From Oscillospiraceae bacterium (GTDB taxonomy: Bacteria > Bacillota > Clostridia > Oscillospirales > Butyricicoccaceae), in contig CADBTM010000081.1 of assembly GCA_902797555.1 (NCBI GenBank), forward strand, positions 1 to 16,501: DNA of 16,501 nt. The letters are read 5' to 3'. Shown here in pieces: positions 15,759 to 16,501 of this stretch (positions are counted from its first letter, which is position 1; every line of letters begins with the position of its first letter). The position numbers and the translations under genes were made by a program. The notes under the pieces were generated by a model, which was given only the letters and a program-made list of their open reading frames with translations, was not told where the DNA came from and did no database searches.

Positions 15759-15780
15759 ACTGTACCATCATGGGTACAGT
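15759..15780 (+). repeat. Inverted repeat / 5'-terminal hairpin in the rpoB leader
   Basis: ACTGTACC (15759-15766) and GGTACAGT (15773-15780) form a perfect 8-bp stem with a 6-nt loop. It lies at the predicted transcription start, so it would be the first structure of the mRNA. It could stabilise the transcript, act as a DNA operator, or, with the T-run at 15787-15792, weakly attenuate. Confidence 0.6.
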
Positions 15781-15907
15781 GTGCCCTTTTTTACGATTTT
15801 CAGTATACAAGAAAGCCGCGAAAAAGGCAAGCTCTTTTGTGCGAAAAGAAACAACGGAGCCCGGCGTATCTAATCCAGGGCGATAAAATGTTTGAAAATA
15901 TAGAAAT

Positions 15908-15916
15908 GGAGTGAGG
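15908..15916 (+). promoter_or_regulatory. rpoB ribosome binding site
   Basis: GGAGTGAGG ends 6 nt before the rpoB ATG at 15923. It overlaps the stop codon of a possible 8-codon leader reading frame (15888-15914). Confidence 0.75.
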
Positions 15917-15922
15917 CAACCG

Positions 15923-16501
15923 ATGAAAGATCTTCGCTGCGGAAAAAAGATCCGTAAGAGCTTCTCCAGAACCGACGAGATTTTGGAGATGCCCAACCTC
16001 ATCGAGGTCCAGAAAAAATCCTACCAGTGGTTTTTGGACGAGGGACTGCGCGCCGTCTTTAAAGACGTGGGCGCCATCTCGGACTATACCGGCAATCTGG
16101 AGCTTTCTTTCCTGGACTACACGCTGGAGGACACCCCGAAATACAGCATTATCGAATGCAAGGAGCGGGATGCAACCTATGCTGCGCCCCTGAAGGTGCG
16201 GATCCGCCTCCGCAACAAGGAGACCGAGGAGATCAAGGAGCAGGAAATCTTTATGGGGGATTTCCAGCTGATGACCGACAGCGGGACTTTCATCATCAAC
16301 GGCGCCGAACGAGTGATCGTTTCCCAGATCGTCCGCTCGCCCGGTATGTATTACGGCCTGAACAACGACCGCCCCGAGAAGACCTGTCACACCTGCACGG
16401 TCATTCCTTATCGCGGCGCTTGGCTCGAATATGAGACCGATGTGAACGATATCTTCTACGTCCGTATCGACAAAAACCGCAAGCTGCCGGTGACCTCGCT
16501 C
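15923..16501 (+). CDS. rpoB: DNA-directed RNA polymerase subunit beta (3' partial)
   Basis: First 193 codons of the RNA polymerase beta subunit; the gene runs off the right edge in frame. The N-terminus reads RKSFSRTDEILEMPNLIEVQ, then KKSYQWFLDEGL, the normal beta opening. Residues 123-141 carry the conserved FIINGAERVIVSQIVRSPG of the beta protrusion. IPYRGAWLEYETD follows, also conserved. The rifampicin-binding region lies beyond the window. The ATG at 15923 has a clear ribosome site (15908-15916). It is preceded by a terminator and its own promoter, not by rplL as in the common rplKAJL-rpoBC arrangement. rpoC presumably follows outside the window. Confidence 0.97.
   Translation, partial: MKDLRCGKKIRKSFSRTDEILEMPNLIEVQKKSYQWFLDEGLRAVFKDVGAISDYTGNLELSFLDYTLEDTPKYSIIECKERDATYAAPLKVRIRLRNKETEEIKEQEIFMGDFQLMTDSGTFIINGAERVIVSQIVRSPGMYYGLNNDRPEKTCHTCTVIPYRGAWLEYETDVNDIFYVRIDKNRKLPVTSL

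Noticed and set aside
15759..15792. The rpoB leader hairpin as a standard intrinsic terminator
   Set aside because: The stem is only moderately GC-rich and the T-run begins 6 nt after the stem end, too far for a standard terminator; it would also shut off rpoB. Kept as a structural repeat.
1..16501. Cobalamin riboswitch, CRISPR array, tRNA, or mobile element
   Set aside because: I looked in the intergenic gaps. All gaps inside the operon are 18 bp or less and the remaining ones hold only terminators, promoters and the rpoB leader; nothing resembled these features.

Overview
The window is a dense, all-plus-strand stretch of a chromosome with fairly high GC. The gene content, Shine-Dalgarno sites, and an rpoB resembling those of Clostridia point to an anaerobic Firmicute, probably of the Clostridia/Oscillospiraceae type. 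The taxonomic call is inference from protein style; no rRNA is present. I see no tRNA, rRNA, CRISPR array, insertion sequence or phage gene.

Region 1 (1 to about 13273) is one long operon for anaerobic (early cobalt insertion) cobalamin synthesis, headed in this window by two genes of a corrinoid/iron-complex ABC importer. The order is: FecCD-type permease (5' end cut off by the window), ABC ATPase with an extra C-terminal domain, cbiA, cbiC, cbiD, cbiF, cbiG, cbiH, a cbiJ-cbiE-cbiT triple fusion, cbiB, cobD-type aminotransferase, cbiP. Junctions are 18 bp gaps or shorter, or overlaps of 4 to 8 bp, which suggests one transcript with translational coupling. The operon ends at a strong intrinsic terminator (13249-13273). 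CbiD and CbiG mark the anaerobic route. Together the proteins cover ring contraction, most ring methylations, reduction at C-19, decarboxylation, methyl migration, a,c- and b,d,e,g-amidation, and attachment of the aminopropanol arm. CbiL, a cobalt chelatase and the nucleotide-loop genes (CobU/CobS/CobT) are not in the window. The operon promoter, and any cobalamin riboswitch, must lie upstream of base 1.

Region 2 (about 13267 to 15683) holds two singly transcribed genes. The first is a two-domain SGNH/GDSL hydrolase whose promoter -35 box overlaps the T-tract of the cobalamin terminator. The second is a class I PLP aminotransferase whose promoter -35 box overlaps the hydrolase stop codon, and which ends at an 11-bp-stem terminator.

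Region 3 (15684 to 16501) is the control region and first 193 codons of rpoB. It has an A/T-rich upstream element, a near-consensus promoter, a hairpin at the predicted 5' end of the transcript and a leader of about 160 nt. rpoB is not preceded by rplL here and appears to be transcribed from its own promoter.

Most of the window is a known pathway. The least explained parts are the Cys-rich C-terminal domain on the ABC ATPase, the CbiJ-E-T fusion, and the inverted-repeat architecture around the rpoB promoter.
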